In this document: piece by piece, positions 1-4,710 of the stretch
How positions within the stretch are numbered: the stretch's first letter is position 1
Layout of the letters: each line of letters begins with the position of its first letter
Source of the DNA: an uncultured Asticcacaulis sp.
GTDB lineage: Bacteria; Pseudomonadota; Alphaproteobacteria; Caulobacterales; Caulobacteraceae
Direction: 5' to 3'
DNA: 5,517 nt
NCBI GenBank assembly: GCA_946482045.1
Contig: CAMLPZ010000280.1
Location: 1-5,517, forward strand
Notes under the pieces: model-generated
What the model was told of the DNA's origin: nothing
Seen by the model: the letters and a program-made list of their open reading frames with translations, nothing else
Databases searched by the model: none
Position numbers and translations under genes: made by a program

Positions 1-534
1 AAGATCGGCACCATCGCCGATCTGATCGCCTATCGCCGCCGCACCGAGCGCTTCGTCGAGCGCGTGCTGGAACGGCCATTCGAAAGCCAGTGGGGCGGCC
101 AGTTCCGTCTCTATGTCTACCGCAACACGCTCGACGGCGCCGAACACCTGGCCTTGGTCAAGCAATTGCCGCAGGCGGGCAAGCCGACCCTGGTGCGCAT
201 GCATCAGCTTGATATCGCCTCGGATGTGCTGGGTGGACTGGGCGCCTCGATGCGCGCCAACTATGTCGAGCAGGCGATGCAGGTCCTGGCGGCGCACGAT
301 GGTCCGGCGGTCATGGTGCTGCTGCGTGATCCCGACGCCAAGGTTCTGTCGAATCGCTTCGGCGCCGACGAGGAGCCGGGGCAGGGGGGGCGGGGCTTAC
401 GCGACTACGGTGTCGGCGCGCAGATACTGATCGACCTCGGGGTACGCGAAATGATCGCCCTGTCGGGGACGCGGCCAAAGCCCGCCGCCCTGGAAGGCTA
501 CGGTCTGTCCATCATTGACTGGAAAACGCTTTAG
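1..534 (+). CDS. ribB: 3,4-dihydroxy-2-butanone 4-phosphate synthase, C-terminal part with degenerate GTP cyclohydrolase II-like domain (5' partial)
   Basis: The gene is open at the left edge; 177 codons remain, ending in TAG. The first residues (KIGTIADLIAYRRRTERFVE) match the junction between the RibB synthase domain and a C-terminal GTP cyclohydrolase II (RibA) domain. RibB makes the four-carbon unit of riboflavin from ribulose 5-phosphate in the cytosol. The RibA-like half is recognisable by VRMH (residues 65-68), RDYGVGAQILIDLGVRE (about 132-148) and LEGYGL near the end. It should not be a working cyclohydrolase: the visible part contains no cysteine at all, so the three zinc-binding Cys of RibA are gone. 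The catalytic segment between the GRG motif and DYGVGAQ, about 30 residues in E. coli RibA, is also missing. Such RibB proteins with a decayed RibA domain are known in Alphaproteobacteria (RibBX type). It may be annotated ribBA. It lies 83 nt upstream of ribH, the next pathway gene on this strand. Confidence 0.9.
   Translation, partial: KIGTIADLIAYRRRTERFVERVLERPFESQWGGQFRLYVYRNTLDGAEHLALVKQLPQAGKPTLVRMHQLDIASDVLGGLGASMRANYVEQAMQVLAAHDGPAVMVLLRDPDAKVLSNRFGADEEPGQGGRGLRDYGVGAQILIDLGVREMIALSGTRPKPAALEGYGLSIIDWKTL
378..395 (+). other. G-rich tract, potential G-quadruplex, inside ribB
   Basis: Within the coding strand lie GGGG (378-381), CA, seven G (384-390), C, and GGGG (392-395). Four G-runs of at least three with loops of one or two bases can be drawn, which fits the standard quadruplex pattern. 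It encodes the GQGGRG stretch and sits at the place where the RibA-like domain lacks its catalytic segment. Folding in vivo is not shown by the sequence. Confidence 0.5.
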
Positions 535-567
535 ACTCGGATCGAGTTTGAACTTCTTTTTTCGCCC

Positions 568-593
568 ATAAGGCGCTATTGAGCGTGCCTTAT
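568..593 (+). promoter_or_regulatory. Stem-loop in the ribB-ribH intergenic region
   Basis: ATAAGG (568-573) pairs with CCTTAT (588-593). Continuing inward, CGCT (574-577) pairs with AGCG (582-585), leaving an ATTG loop and a two-base bulge (586-587) on the 3' arm. That gives ten base pairs. No run of T follows on either strand, so it is not a standard intrinsic terminator. It ends 24 nt before the ribH start and may be an RNA processing or stability element between the two riboflavin genes. It does not resemble the multi-helix FMN riboswitch. Confidence 0.55.
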
Positions 594-617
594 TCCTAAA
601 GCTTCAGGACCACTGCC

Positions 618-1091
618 TTGTCCCCAGAAAACCCGCTGCGCATCCTTATCGTCGAAAGCCGCTTTTATGACGACCTCTCCGACGAATTGCTGGCCGGAGC
701 CAAGGACGCGCTTGAAGCGCACGGCATCGACTATGACGTCGTCACGGTGCCGGGTGCATTCGAGCTGCCGGCCGCCATTGCCATGGCTGAGGACGCCGCA
801 CATCGTCCGATGGGCGTCAAATATGACGGCTATGTCGCCCTGGGCGTCGTCATTCGGGGCGAGACCACGCACTACGACTATGTGTGCGGCGAGTCCGCGC
901 GCGGCCTGATGGAACTGAGCTACACTCAGCGCCTGGCCATCGGCTACGGTGTCCTCACCGTCGAGGACGAAGAGCAGGCCTGGGCGCGCGCGCGCCGTTC
1001 GGAAGGCGACAAGGGCGGCGCGGTCGCAAAGGTTTGCCTGAGCATGATCGAACTCCGCAAGTCGCTGCTGGAGGGTTCCGTCCGTGGTTGA
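618..1091 (+). CDS. ribH: 6,7-dimethyl-8-ribityllumazine synthase (riboflavin synthase beta chain)
   Basis: RibH condenses 3,4-dihydroxy-2-butanone 4-phosphate with 5-amino-6-ribitylaminouracil to give lumazine, the last step before riboflavin synthase; it forms cytosolic multimers. The 157-residue length is normal. Family landmarks in order: SRFYDD (14-19) with the aromatic residue that stacks on the pyrimidine, VPGAFELP (44-51), [16 protein letters not shown] (74-89) with catalytic His85, and [11 protein letters not shown] (111-121) followed by an Arg-rich helix and DKGG. The start is TTG at 618: an in-frame TAA at 597-599 limits the ORF, no ATG occurs before residue 56, and AGGA (606-609) sits 8 nt upstream. 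The gene follows ribB on the same strand and its stop overlaps the nusB start, so ribH and nusB are very likely co-transcribed and translationally coupled. Many Rhizobiales carry two ribH types; this one looks like the housekeeping form because of its neighbours. Confidence 0.96.
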   Translation: MSPENPLRILIVESRFYDDLSDELLAGAKDALEAHGIDYDVVTVPGAFELPAAIAMAEDAAHRPMGVKYDGYVALGVVIRGETTHYDYVCGESARGLMELSYTQRLAIGYGVLTVEDEEQAWARARRSEGDKGGAVAKVCLSMIELRKSLLEGSVRG

Positions 1092-1638
1092 TCAGCCGTC
1101 CGACGACAACGAAATCCGCAAACCCACCAGCCTCAAGGCCGTTATTGAGCAACTGAACGCGCAAGAGGACGCGCGTCCGTCCTCGGGTCTGACCAAGAAG
1201 CAGAAGCGCGCCCGCACCGTGGCGCGCCTGGTCCTGGTTCAGGCGCTCTATCAGATGGAACTGACGGGCGGCGGCGTCGAATCGGTCATCCGTGAATTCT
1301 CCGATTACCGTTTCGAAGGCGACCTCGACGGCGAGCAGTTGGCCGAGGCCGATGAGGCCTACTTCGCCGAGGGCGCGCGCACGATCGTCAAGGAGCAGGC
1401 GGTTATCGATCTCCTGATCTCGGACCGTCTGGCCGCCGGCTGGCGGATCGAGCGTCTTGACACGACGGTGCGCGCCATCCTGCGCGCCGGCGCGTGGGAG
1501 CTGAAGTTCCGCAAGGATGTCGGCCTGGAAGTCATCATCAACGAATATGTCGAGATCGCGCGGGCCTTCTTCGGTGAAACCGAAGCGCGCTTCGTCAACG
1601 GTGCGCTCGATGGCATTGGCAAGGACGTCCGGCCTTAA
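1084..1638 (+). CDS. nusB: Transcription antitermination factor NusB
   Basis: NusB binds boxA RNA together with NusE (ribosomal protein S10) and supports antitermination, mainly on rRNA operons. The conserved all-helical core runs from about residue 43 to 180: [16 protein letters not shown] (44-59), then [17 protein letters not shown] (124-140), [14 protein letters not shown] (150-163) and FVNGALDGI (170-178). At 184 residues it is longer than E. coli NusB (139). The extra length is mostly an N-terminal, charged, probably disordered extension of about 40 residues, of a kind seen in alphaproteobacterial NusB. The start is GTG at 1084, inside the ribH 3' end with an 8-nt overlap. GGAGGG at 1070-1075 is an excellent ribosome binding site 8 nt before it, so the two genes are translationally coupled. 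The ribH-nusB pairing is widespread in Proteobacteria. Confidence 0.96.
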   Translation: MVDQPSDDNEIRKPTSLKAVIEQLNAQEDARPSSGLTKKQKRARTVARLVLVQALYQMELTGGGVESVIREFSDYRFEGDLDGEQLAEADEAYFAEGARTIVKEQAVIDLLISDRLAAGWRIERLDTTVRAILRAGAWELKFRKDVGLEVIINEYVEIARAFFGETEARFVNGALDGIGKDVRP

Positions 1639-1684
1639 CCGTCTGCTTCACGCGAAGTTTCACGGACTTAGCCCTTTTCCCACA

Positions 1685-1713
1685 TTGATTTTTCGCCTGT
1701 TTGGATAAATAAA
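1685..1713 (+). promoter_or_regulatory. Weak candidate promoter for thiL
   Basis: TTGATT (1685-1690) and AATAAA (1708-1713) are 17 nt apart in an AT-richer 101-nt gap between nusB and thiL. Each box matches the sigma-70 consensus at only four of six positions, so thiL may equally be read through from the rib-nusB transcript. No terminator was found after nusB. Confidence 0.25.
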
Positions 1714-1715
1714 GC

Positions 1716-1733
1716 CTCTCCCTACCGGGAGGG
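1716..1733 (+). promoter_or_regulatory. Hairpin containing the thiL Shine-Dalgarno sequence
   Basis: CCTCTCC-type bases at 1716-1722 pair with GGGAGGG at 1727-1733 around a TACC loop. The seven base pairs include one G-U pair. The 3' arm is exactly the ribosome binding site of thiL, ending 6 nt before its ATG. When folded, the site would be hidden from the ribosome. No TPP riboswitch (THI box) features were seen around it, so the trigger, if any, is unknown. Confidence 0.5.
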
Positions 1734-1739
1734 CACTTC

Positions 1740-2714
1740 ATGGCCGAACACGACGAATTCTCGATCATCGATCAGCTTTTCAAGCCGCTGGCGGGTTTGA
1801 GCCGTGAAGCGAGGGGGCTGATCGACGACGTTTCGGTTCTGCCGGCCGACGCTGCTCACGATATCGTCGTCAATACTGATGCCATCGTCGCCGGTGTCCA
1901 TTTCTTTGAACACGATCCGCTGGACCTCGTGGCGCGCAAGCTGATGCGAGTCAATCTATCCGACATCGTCGCCAAGGGCGCCAAGCCCTACGGCTACCAG
2001 TTGATCACCGCCTGGCCACGCGGCACGACCTTCGCCGAGAAGCAGGACTTCGCGCGCGGCCTGAAGATCGAGCAGGACCGCTTCGGCCTCGATCTTTTCG
2101 GCGGCGATACCGTATCGACCTTCGGGCCGCTGCATGTCTCCATGACCATGTTCGGCAAGGTGCCGGCGGGGCGCGCATTGTCGCGCATGGGCGCGCGGCC
2201 GGGCGACAAGGTGCTGGTGAGTGGCTATATCGGCCAGGCCTATCTGGGACTCAAAGCGCTGGAAGGCCAGCTGATGGGCGTGTCGCACGACGACATGAAC
2301 GAACTGATGATGTCGTACCATCTGCCGGAAATCCACGCCGACCTCGCGACCTGCGTGCGTGACAATGCACGCGCCTCCATGGACATCTCGGACGGGCTGC
2401 TGGCCGATGCCGACCACATGGCGCGCGCCAACGGGCTGATGATCCGCATCGACCTGAACAAGGTCCCCACCTCGCTGACGGCGCGCGCAGCCATCGCTTC
2501 GGGCATCAGCCCGGTCGCCCTAGTCACCGGCGGCGACGACTATCAGATTCTCTGCGCCGCTGACGAAGCGGGCGCCAAGACTCTGACGATGTCGGGCTTC
2601 TACGTGATCGGAGACTGTATCGGCGTCTCCGAAGACACGCCAGCGGGGGCGGAGCTATGGGCAGATGGCCGGCGGATAGAGGTCGATACTCTGGGGTACC
2701 GTCACGCCGTGTGA
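1740..2714 (+). CDS. thiL: Thiamine-monophosphate kinase
   Basis: ThiL phosphorylates thiamine monophosphate with ATP to the cofactor thiamine diphosphate, the last step of the bacterial pathway, in the cytosol. The 324 residues show the two-domain AIRS-like fold. N-terminal metal and nucleotide motifs are IDD (28-30), NTDAIVAGVHFF (45-56), VNLSDIVAKGAKP (71-83) and FGGDT (120-124). In the C-terminal domain GARPGDKVLVSG (151-162) leads into MDISDGLLADADH (214-226) and VTGGDDYQIL (262-271), the counterpart of the usual GGEDYELL. The family's GDDAA near residue 30 reads IDDVS here, but both aspartates are kept. The ATG at 1740 has GGGAGGG at 1727-1733 as a very strong ribosome binding site, although it lies in a hairpin. 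thiL follows nusB after 101 nt and is on the same strand, an association common in Alphaproteobacteria. Confidence 0.95.
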   Translation: MAEHDEFSIIDQLFKPLAGLSREARGLIDDVSVLPADAAHDIVVNTDAIVAGVHFFEHDPLDLVARKLMRVNLSDIVAKGAKPYGYQLITAWPRGTTFAEKQDFARGLKIEQDRFGLDLFGGDTVSTFGPLHVSMTMFGKVPAGRALSRMGARPGDKVLVSGYIGQAYLGLKALEGQLMGVSHDDMNELMMSYHLPEIHADLATCVRDNARASMDISDGLLADADHMARANGLMIRIDLNKVPTSLTARAAIASGISPVALVTGGDDYQILCAADEAGAKTLTMSGFYVIGDCIGVSEDTPAGAELWADGRRIEVDTLGYRHAV

Positions 2715-2715
2715 C

Positions 2716-2727
2716 AAAGTGCACTTT
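2716..2727. repeat. Perfect 12-bp palindrome just after thiL
   Basis: AAAGTGCACTTT reads the same on both strands and begins 1 nt after the thiL TGA. It has no loop, so it cannot work as a hairpin terminator; a dimeric DNA-binding protein could use it as a site. It lies 4 nt before the upstream element of the first glycine-zipper gene. Function is unknown. Confidence 0.5.
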
Positions 2728-2730
2728 AGC

Positions 2731-2789
2731 GGAATCTTACAAACGATTGAGCGATTCCATCGACGGGTGGAATTGTTTGCATTGTGACA
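2731..2789 (+). promoter_or_regulatory. Upstream element of the first glycine-zipper gene, matched by 3506-3562
   Basis: The element has GGAATCTTACA (2731-2741), GATTCC (2753-2758), TCGACGGG (2760-2767), AATTGT (2771-2776) and TGTGACA (2783-2789). The first four parts recur in the same order and at identical spacing upstream of the second glycine-zipper gene, and TGACA recurs 2 nt closer. GAATC and GATTC are GANTC sites, targets of the CcrM methylase in Caulobacterales, 21 bp apart here and in the other copy. GGAATC and GATTCC also form a perfect 6-bp inverted repeat. TCGACG lies where the other copy has a good -35 box (TTGACA); no clear -10 is visible. It begins 103 nt before the gene's ATG. 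Confidence 0.6.
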
Positions 2790-2833
2790 CGGGTTTAGCG
2801 TCCCCGTCGACTTCGACAAGAAGGATGCATATC

Positions 2834-3391
2834 ATGGAAAAGTCAGCAAAAATGGCTGTGGCAGCTGCCCTGGCGGTGACCCTGGCCGCGCCAGGTCTGG
2901 CCGGCGCCCAGCAGCGCTATGAGGTCCGCAATTACGATGGCTACTGCTACATCAAGCAATCCGAAGCCAAGCGCAATGGCCTGATCCTGGGCGCGGTGGC
3001 GGGTGGCCTGCTGGGCAGCCAGGTCTCCAAGAACGAGCGTGGGCTCGGGGCGGTCCTGGGCGCGGTGGTCGGTGGCGCCGTCGGCCGGAATATCGGCAAG
3101 AACAGCGTCAAATGCTACAATGGCGAATACTTTGCCTATCAGGGCCGCTATTACGATCCGCCGCGCGGCCCGTCGGGGTATGTGCCGGTCTTCTACGAGC
3201 AGCGTCCGCCGTCGAACATGTATTCCGAGGTCTATTACGACCGCAACCGCCGCGCTGGCCCGCCTCCGTACAGCTATCAGGACAATAATAACTGGCGTGA
3301 CGGCTGGCGCGACAGCCGCGGTCGCTGGCATGACGGCAAGCCACCGCGCGGCTACTGGCAGGATCGCGACGGCTACTGGCATCGCCGGTAA
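2834..3391 (+). CDS. Exported glycine-zipper protein with Trp/Arg-rich tail
   Basis: This is a 185-residue protein of unknown exact role, resembling the glycine zipper 2TM / 17 kDa surface antigen group. A signal peptide is clear (residues 1-25: Lys at 3 and 6, an Ala/Leu/Val core, cleavage probably after AGA before QQ). The zipper spans about 49-90 in two halves, GLILGAVAGGLLG and GLGAVLGAVVGGAVG, the second with Gly at 72, 76, 80, 84 and 88. Cys38 and Cys94 flank it and could form a disulfide in the periplasm. The tail (95-185) is rich in Tyr, Pro, Arg and Trp; near the end RGRWHDG, RGYWQDR and DGYWHRR look like degenerate repeats. No lipobox is present. ATG 2834 was chosen because AGAAGGA (2819-2825) is well spaced; an in-frame ATG at 2825 would overlap that site. 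An envelope structural or stress role is inference. An intrinsic terminator follows. Confidence 0.85.
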   Translation: MEKSAKMAVAAALAVTLAAPGLAGAQQRYEVRNYDGYCYIKQSEAKRNGLILGAVAGGLLGSQVSKNERGLGAVLGAVVGGAVGRNIGKNSVKCYNGEYFAYQGRYYDPPRGPSGYVPVFYEQRPPSNMYSEVYYDRNRRAGPPPYSYQDNNNWRDGWRDSRGRWHDGKPPRGYWQDRDGYWHRR

Positions 3392-3420
3392 TCAAGCGGC
3401 TTGAAATGGTGAGAGAAAAG

Positions 3421-3454
3421 AGCTCCCGAGCCGTAACGGCCGGGAGTTTTTTTT
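3421..3454 (+). terminator. Intrinsic terminator of the first glycine-zipper gene
   Basis: CTCCCG (3423-3428) pairs with CGGGAG (3441-3446) and GCC (3430-3432) with GGC (3438-3440). There is one bulged A at 3429 and a small GTAAC loop. Eight T (3447-3454) follow directly. This is a textbook rho-independent terminator 31 nt after the stop codon, and it isolates this gene from the next one. Confidence 0.93.
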
Positions 3455-3486
3455 ATCGGGATTTCTCGAAATAAGATGAGAAAGCC

Positions 3487-3515
3487 GTAAGAAACATGGC
3501 TTGTTGGAATCTTAC
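3487..3515. repeat. Inverted repeat overlapping the shared upstream 11-mer
   Basis: GTAAGA (3487-3492) is the exact reverse complement of TCTTAC (3510-3515), with 17 nt between. The right arm is part of the GGAATCTTACA element at 3506-3516. No matching left arm is seen at the equivalent place before the first glycine-zipper gene, so it may be a second half-site specific to this promoter or chance. Confidence 0.35.
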
Positions 3516-3562
3516 AGTTTGCCACCCGAATCCTTTGACAGGCGAAATTGTCGCAAATGACA
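3506..3562 (+). promoter_or_regulatory. Promoter region of the second glycine-zipper gene, matching 2731-2789
   Basis: GGAATCTTACA (3506-3516) is identical to 2731-2741. At the same distance as in the other copy follow GAATCC (3528-3533), TTGACA (3535-3540, a perfect sigma-70 -35 box), GG, and AATTGT (3546-3551), then TGACA (3558-3562). From 3528 to 3551, 18 of 24 bases equal those at 2753-2776. Two GANTC sites are again 21 bp apart. TGACA/TGTC half-sites occur three times (3536-3540, 3549-3552, 3558-3562), with TTGTC and GACAA (3548-3563) as a perfect 5-bp inverted repeat. No good -10 box follows TTGACA at 16-18 nt. Confidence 0.65.
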
Positions 3563-3637
3563 AAATGGTTAATAACAGGATCATTAGGCGGGGAGCCCGG
3601 ATCTGAACGTGACGGGCGCATTTATTGGAGGTTACCG

Positions 3638-4093
3638 ATGTTCAAAGCGTATCGATCCGTAGCCCTGGCCGGTGGTCTTGCCCTTGCCTGCGCTGCCACG
3701 GCGGCTCCGATGGCCGCGAATGCCCACGACTATGATGGTTATCAGGACGGCGACGTCTACGTTTATCACCGCAACGATCGCGGCTATGGCTGCCGCGAAC
3801 GCCGCAACGACAATGCCGCCGGTGGCGCGGTTGCCGGCGCCATCGTTGGTGGCGCGGCAGGCGCGGTTCCGGGCGCCTTTGTTGGCGCCATCCTGGGCGG
3901 CGCGATTGGAAGCGAAGGTACACGCTGCTACTACCGCGACTCCTACAGCTATTCATATGACGACGATTATTACGACTACCGCGATCGCCGTCACGATGGC
4001 CGCCGCTATTATCGTGAAAGCGACTATTCCTACCGCGACCCGTACTATGAGCGTCGCTATGAGCGCCGTTACCACCGCTACAACAACTGGTAG
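3638..4093 (+). CDS. Exported glycine-zipper protein with Tyr/Arg/Asp-rich tail
   Basis: A 151-residue relative of the preceding gene product in plan, though not close in sequence. The signal peptide covers residues 1-29 (Lys3, Arg6, Ala/Leu core, cleavage likely after ANA before His30). The glycine zipper at 61-94 is very regular: Gly at 63, 67, 71, 75, 79, 83, 87 and 91, with Pro78 near its middle, fitting a helical hairpin in or on a membrane. Cys52 and Cys97 flank it, as in the neighbour. The tail (98-151) is strongly biased: 17 Tyr, 13 Arg and 9 Asp among 54 residues. It resembles the glycine-zipper (Rick_17kDa_Anti / Gly-zipper_Omp) type proteins common in Alphaproteobacteria; the exact function is unknown, with outer membrane or periplasmic location inferred. 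ATG 3638 has GGAGG (3627-3631) 6 nt upstream; the frame stays open further upstream but without a better start. Its promoter matches that of the previous gene. Confidence 0.85.
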   Translation: MFKAYRSVALAGGLALACAATAAPMAANAHDYDGYQDGDVYVYHRNDRGYGCRERRNDNAAGGAVAGAIVGGAAGAVPGAFVGAILGGAIGSEGTRCYYRDSYSYSYDDDYYDYRDRRHDGRRYYRESDYSYRDPYYERRYERRYHRYNNW

Positions 4094-4106
4094 TCGGCAA
4101 TGTTGG

Positions 4107-4136
4107 GGCCGGTCCATGTGATCGGCCTTTTATTTT
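4107..4136 (+). terminator. Intrinsic terminator of the second glycine-zipper gene
   Basis: GGCCGGTC (4107-4114) pairs with GATCGGCC (4120-4127), eight pairs with one G-U, around a five-base loop. TTTTATTTT (4128-4136) follows. It begins 13 nt after the stop codon. It ends only 30 nt before the next start codon, so the next gene depends on read-through or on a promoter overlapping this element. Confidence 0.88.
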
Positions 4137-4166
4137 GTATCAATCAATGTCGAACATGATGCGTCC

Positions 4167-4583
4167 ATGCATGTACTTGTCCGATCCACGCTCGCCGCCT
4201 GTTTCCTGTCCTTGTGTGTTGCCGCGCCAGCCTTTGCCAGCGGCGGTGAAGCCAAGGATGCCGCCGACCCGTCGGTAAAGTTGGCCTCTGTCGCCATTCC
4301 GGTCTTCGAGGGCCGCAACGTCGTCAACTACCTGTTCCTCAGCATCAAGATCAACCTGACACCCAAGGCCAATCAGGGCAAGCTGCGCGACATGGAGCCT
4401 TATTTCCGCAATGCGCTTATCCGCGCCGCGCACAAGACTTCCTTCGCCATGGCTGGCCGCAATGACAAGCTGGACGAGCCGCGTTTCAAAGCCGTCATGA
4501 AAGCCGAATTCCTGAAGGTGGGGGGGGCGGGCACGATTGAGTCGGTCGAAGTCGTGTCGCAAAGCCCGAAAAGGCACCGCTAA
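4167..4583 (+). CDS. Exported protein of unknown function, possibly FliL-like
   Basis: The product has 138 residues. It starts with a signal peptide (Arg6, then a hydrophobic stretch to about residue 21, cleavage probably after AFA24). The mature part has a beta strand-like segment VVNYLFLSIKINLTP (52-66), a charged helix with MEPYFRNALIRAAHK (76-90), a DEPRFKAVMKAEF stretch (103-115) and a closing strand IESVEVVSQ (124-132). This order recalls the periplasmic domain of FliL-type flagellar basal-body proteins and their relatives, but no diagnostic motif was seen and a signal peptide replaces the usual transmembrane anchor, so the assignment is tentative. The start at 4167 has no convincing ribosome binding site, although it is the first ATG in this frame and opens directly into the signal peptide. 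Several ATGs in another frame (4147, 4156, 4159, 4171) crowd the region. A run of eight G at 4520-4527 lies near the 3' end. Lysine and hydrophilic residues dominate the C-terminus. Confidence 0.72.
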   Translation: MHVLVRSTLAACFLSLCVAAPAFASGGEAKDAADPSVKLASVAIPVFEGRNVVNYLFLSIKINLTPKANQGKLRDMEPYFRNALIRAAHKTSFAMAGRNDKLDEPRFKAVMKAEFLKVGGAGTIESVEVVSQSPKRHR

Positions 4584-4677
4584 GCGGTATCCATTGCTTA
4601 CTTATGCCGAATTTATTATTGCGGCGCGCAAATTCTGAAAGTCTTTAATTACAAAATACTGAGTGGATTATTTCGGC

Positions 4678-4710
4678 ACCGCAGCGCGATCTGTTTCGCG
4701 GTCGCTTTTT
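4678..4710 (+). terminator. Possible terminator after the 138-aa exported protein gene
   Basis: CGCGA (4685-4689) and TCGCG (4696-4700) form a 5-bp hairpin with a TCTGTT loop. The alternatives ACCGC/GCGGT (4678-4682 with 4698-4702) and AGCG/CGCT (4683-4686 with 4703-4706) compete with it. Five T (4706-4710) follow. The T-run is separated from the best stem by a few bases, so efficiency is uncertain. It would separate the preceding gene from hppA. Confidence 0.4.

Noticed and set aside
535..617. FMN riboswitch before ribH
   Set aside because: Far too short for the six-helix RFN element; only one stem-loop.
1639..1739. TPP riboswitch before thiL
   Set aside because: The gap is short and lacks the conserved THI-box segments; only one simple hairpin over the ribosome binding site is present.
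1956..2417. 153-codon open frame on the minus strand inside thiL
   Set aside because: It is a mirror of GC-rich codons in a clearly recognised thiL; no ribosome binding site and no familiar protein motif.
2731..2757. EcfG (sigma-T) general stress promoter
   Set aside because: GGAAT resembles the GGAAC -35, but no CGTT -10 lies at the expected 16-17 nt in either copy.
2657..2833. Longer N-terminus for the first glycine-zipper protein starting inside thiL
   Set aside because: It would bury the signal peptide behind about 59 residues of unrelated sequence and overlap thiL and the shared promoter element.
2843..3382. 179-codon open frame on the minus strand opposite the first glycine-zipper gene
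   Set aside because: Low-complexity Ala/Val product produced by the complement of a Gly/Ala-rich gene; the plus strand has the signal peptide, start site and terminator.
3569..3587. CtrA box (TTAA-N7-TTAA) before the second glycine-zipper gene
   Set aside because: The half-sites are TTAA and TTAG and are 11 nt apart, not 7.
3548..3637. Longer N-terminus for the second glycine-zipper protein
   Set aside because: It would run through the promoter element; ATG 3638 has a perfect ribosome binding site and opens into a normal signal peptide.
3680..3694. Lipoprotein signal at Cys18 of the second glycine-zipper protein
   Set aside because: The residues before the Cys read ALA, with Ala at -3 and Leu at -2, which does not fit the lipobox; a good signal peptidase I site lies at ANA29.
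3642..4100. Minus-strand open frame opposite the second glycine-zipper gene
   Set aside because: Ser/Arg/Gly low-complexity product, complement of the Tyr/Arg-rich tail; would need transcription through the terminator region and has no start signal.
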